From positions 1 through 35,845 of the forward strand of contig NZ_JOPL01000123.1 in the NCBI RefSeq assembly GCF_002153745.1: a stretch of 35,845 nucleotides of DNA, in the 5' to 3' direction. The position numbers were made by a program, and so were the translations under genes. Below are positions 33,733 to 35,845 of this stretch, piece after piece. How positions within the stretch are numbered: position 1 is the first letter of the stretch; each line of letters opens with the position of its first letter. This stretch comes from Acetobacter sp. DsW_063 (lineage in GTDB: Bacteria > Pseudomonadota > Alphaproteobacteria > Acetobacterales > Acetobacteraceae). The notes under the pieces were generated by a model that did no database searches, was not told the origin of the DNA, and was given only the letters and a program-made list of their open reading frames with translations.

Positions 33733-35529
33733 ATGCTCCGTACCATATCGCGACCGCCGCGCGCGCTGCCGCGCCGACGTTTCGTAACCGGCGCCGCCCT
33801 CGCCTGCGCTGCGCCGCGCTTCCTTCAAGCGTCGCCCGCCCTCGCCAACGCAGGGCCCGCCAGCGACGTTGTCATCCCGAAGACGCCGCAACCCCCGCCT
33901 TTGGCCTCGTCGTCGTTCAGCCTGACTGTCGAAACCGTACCCATGACCATCCATGGCGCACACCTTGACGCCGCCGGAGTGAACGGTCTCGCCCCGGCCC
34001 CAGCTATGCGCTGGCGCGAGGGAGACAATGTGCGGATCGACGTGACGAACCGTCTGGACGAGGCGACTTCGATCCACTGGCACGGATTGCGGCTCCCGGC
34101 GGATATGGATGGCGTGCCCGGCCTCAGCTTCGGAGGCATCGCGCCGGGCGAGACGTTCACGTACCGCTTCCCGGTCCGCCAGAGTGGGACGTACTGGTAT
34201 CACAGCCATTCCGGCGGGCAGGAGCAGGGTGCGTTATACGGCGCTCTGGTCATCGACCCCGCCGCCGGCCCCGTCCACCAGACAGAACGCGATTACGTCA
34301 TGGTCCTGTCCGACTGGACCGACGTCGCCGCGCGAGACATCGTCTCCAACCTCAAGTTCAACAGCGACTATTACAATTTCCGCCAACGCACCGTCGGAAC
34401 CTTCGCGCGCGACGCCCGACGCGACGGATTGGGAAGCGCATTGCGTGACCGCCTGCGCTGGGGCGCCATGAACATGGCTCCGACAGATATCTCCGACGTC
34501 TCCGGCGTGATCTACACTTACCTGCTGAACGGGCAGCCGCCGGATATTGGCTGGACCGGTCTGTTTCGTCCCGGAGAGCGCATCCGCCTGCGCTTCATCA
34601 ACGCCGCGTCCATGACGCTCTTCGACGTACGAATTCCGGGTTTGTCGATGACTGTCGTGGCCGCCGACGGCAACGATGTCGAACCTGTGCCGGTGGATGA
34701 ATTCCGCATCGGCCCGGCGGAAACATACGACGTGATCGTGCAACCACAGAGCGAAGGACCGCACACGATCTTCGTGCAGTCGGAGGATCGCACCGGCTAC
34801 GCGCGCGGCGTGCTCGCGACGCAACCCGGCCTCTTGGGTCCCATTCCACCAATGGACCCCCGCCCTCTGCGCACGATGGCGGATATGGGGATGGCCGGAA
34901 TGGCAGGCATGAACATGGGCGGTGCCCAGAACGAGCATAATGCCGCAAATATGGACATGCCCGGTATGGCCATGCCTTCCGCCCACAGCAAAGGGGGCGC
35001 TCCGCTCCCAATAACAACGCCCGCCGCGCTCAGAACTGGCGTCGAAGTCCAGAACGTCGCGCCGACGCCTATGAACCGCCTGACCGAACCAGGGGACGGG
35101 CTGGAAAATAACGGACGGCGCGTCCTCACCTACGCCGATCTCCGCGCGACACGCCCCGGCACGGACCCGCGCCCTCCCTCTCGGGAGATCACTCTCCATC
35201 TGACGGGCAACATGGAGCGCTTCATCTGGGGCTTCGACGGCAAGAAGTTTTCAGAAGCTGAACCTATACGTCTCGCCCTCGGCGAACGTGTCCGCTTCGT
35301 CCTTATCAACGACACAATGATGGAGCATCCAATCCACCTTCATGGGTTATGGAGCGAACTGGAAAACGGCCACGACGCATTCCGCCCCTACAAGCACACG
35401 ATCACTGTAAAGCCAGGCGAGCGTCTTAGTTATCTGGTCTCCGCCGACACGCCTGGTCTGTGGGCCTATCACTGCCACCTGTTGTACCATATGGACACGG
35501 GCATGTTTCGTACGGTGGTTGTGTCGTGA
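33733..35529 (+). CDS. copA: CopA-type periplasmic multicopper oxidase
   Basis: A 598-residue multicopper oxidase of the CopA/PcoA copper-resistance type, exported by Tat (PRRRFVTGAALACA). The four copper motifs are present: IHWHG (114-118), YWYHSHSGG (154-162), HPIHLHG (about 532-538) and HCH-x3-H-x4-M (580-591, with Met as type 1 axial ligand). Residues about 382-418 are a Met/His-rich insert (MGMAGMAGMNMGG...MDMPGMAMPSAH), typical of CopA and used to bind Cu(I). The enzyme oxidises Cu(I) to the less toxic Cu(II); related enzymes can oxidise Mn(II). The stop overlaps the GTG start of the next gene. The MntR-like sites upstream leave open which metal controls it. Confidence 0.93.
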   Translation: MLRTISRPPRALPRRRFVTGAALACAAPRFLQASPALANAGPASDVVIPKTPQPPPLASSSFSLTVETVPMTIHGAHLDAAGVNGLAPAPAMRWREGDNVRIDVTNRLDEATSIHWHGLRLPADMDGVPGLSFGGIAPGETFTYRFPVRQSGTYWYHSHSGGQEQGALYGALVIDPAAGPVHQTERDYVMVLSDWTDVAARDIVSNLKFNSDYYNFRQRTVGTFARDARRDGLGSALRDRLRWGAMNMAPTDISDVSGVIYTYLLNGQPPDIGWTGLFRPGERIRLRFINAASMTLFDVRIPGLSMTVVAADGNDVEPVPVDEFRIGPAETYDVIVQPQSEGPHTIFVQSEDRTGYARGVLATQPGLLGPIPPMDPRPLRTMADMGMAGMAGMNMGGAQNEHNAANMDMPGMAMPSAHSKGGAPLPITTPAALRTGVEVQNVAPTPMNRLTEPGDGLENNGRRVLTYADLRATRPGTDPRPPSREITLHLTGNMERFIWGFDGKKFSEAEPIRLALGERVRFVLINDTMMEHPIHLHGLWSELENGHDAFRPYKHTITVKPGERLSYLVSADTPGLWAYHCHLLYHMDTGMFRTVVVS

Positions 35530-35845
35530 GCCGCCGCCGCACGACGTCGCTCGTCGCCCTGATGACGCTGGCCATGAGCCCTGCGCCTGTCGGCCACGCC
35601 ACTGAAGCAAACGAAGCGATGGAAGGGATGGACATGCCGGGCATGACGATGCCCGGTCGAAGCGTTGTACACGTGCCAAAACCCGGCGCCGAGAACCGAA
35701 CGAAGGCATCTGCGACTGGCAAGAAAACGCAAACACAGTTGATGCGCTCCCCGCCGGCGTCGAACACGGAGCAGGACGGCGCGACCCTGCGCCATATCGG
35801 CATGAGCGGCATGAGCGGCATGAGCGGCATGAGCGGCATGAGCGG
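35526..35845 (+). CDS. copB: CopB-like protein, N-terminal part (runs off the window)
   Basis: The GTG at 35526 overlaps the copA stop (GTGA) and opens a frame that continues past the window end. The first ~24 residues are a signal peptide (MSRRRTTSLVALMTLAM, then SPAPVGHA). A Met-rich patch follows (MDMPGMTMPG) and then, from 35802, tandem Met-Ser-Gly units. CopB/PcoB proteins are outer-membrane copper-resistance proteins with Met-rich N termini, and they normally follow copA, so the assignment rests on position and composition. The conserved barrel is outside the window. Confidence 0.8.
   Translation, partial: MSRRRTTSLVALMTLAMSPAPVGHATEANEAMEGMDMPGMTMPGRSVVHVPKPGAENRTKASATGKKTQTQLMRSPPASNTEQDGATLRHIGMSGMSGMSGMSGMS
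35802..35845 (+). repeat. Tandem 9-bp repeat coding Met-Ser-Gly
   Basis: Four perfect copies of ATGAGCGGC and a fifth cut off by the window edge, in frame within copB. The units are identical at the DNA level, so copy number could change by slippage without breaking the frame. Confidence 0.9.

Noticed and set aside
34234..35199. Minus-strand frame (321 codons) opposite copA
   Set aside because: The plus strand encodes all four multicopper oxidase motifs; the minus frame is a His/Arg-rich shadow.

Overview
The window is GC-rich chromosomal DNA (roughly 60% by eye, not computed) from an alphaproteobacterium, most likely an acetic acid bacterium (Acetobacteraceae). Supporting signs are the hrcA / rph-rdgB block, the argD-argF-(small ORF)-hslO run, three large TonB-dependent receptors, and the alphaproteobacterial style of the ArgF and HslO proteins. 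No rRNA, tRNA, CRISPR array, prophage or intact insertion sequence was seen.

Layout. 1-9316 is housekeeping: hrcA (minus) diverges from rph-rdgB (plus, 4-bp overlap). An Ala/Pro-rich lipoprotein and an unrecognised 375-residue protein follow on the minus strand, then hslO, and then the coupled operon argD-argF-small ORF, each gene overlapping the next by 4 bp. 9470-13661 holds mntH (minus), diverging from a DUF1800/DUF1501 pair (plus) with a twin-arginine-type signal. 13683-25379 is a nutrient-scavenging block. It has a TonB receptor with its own promoter, then a tight minus-strand operon in the order TonB receptor, MHS-type MFS transporter, M20D amidohydrolase, AbgB-like amidohydrolase, second M20D amidohydrolase, with a divergent LysR regulator at its head. 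I infer that it imports and hydrolyses an N-acyl or peptide-like amide such as p-aminobenzoyl-glutamate. 25395-30097 is accessory: a TetR regulator divergent from a crotonase-family enzyme, a secreted Major Royal Jelly/Yellow-type propeller protein, and an SDR-like protein divergent from a second TetR regulator with a clear palindromic operator between them. 30437-35845 is a metal locus: a TonB receptor divergent from a copL-like / copA / copB cluster. copB runs off the window through a 9-bp Met-Ser-Gly repeat.

The most interesting signal is regulatory. A near-palindrome resembling the MntR box (AAATATAG...CTATATTT) occurs twice in the receptor/cop divergent region, and a more degenerate copy sits just upstream of mntH about 22 kb away. 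This suggests one metal-sensing repressor links Nramp manganese import, an outer-membrane receptor and a multicopper oxidase cluster. The regulator itself is not in the window. Three convergent gene pairs also end in perfect hairpins that abut or contain the stop codons.
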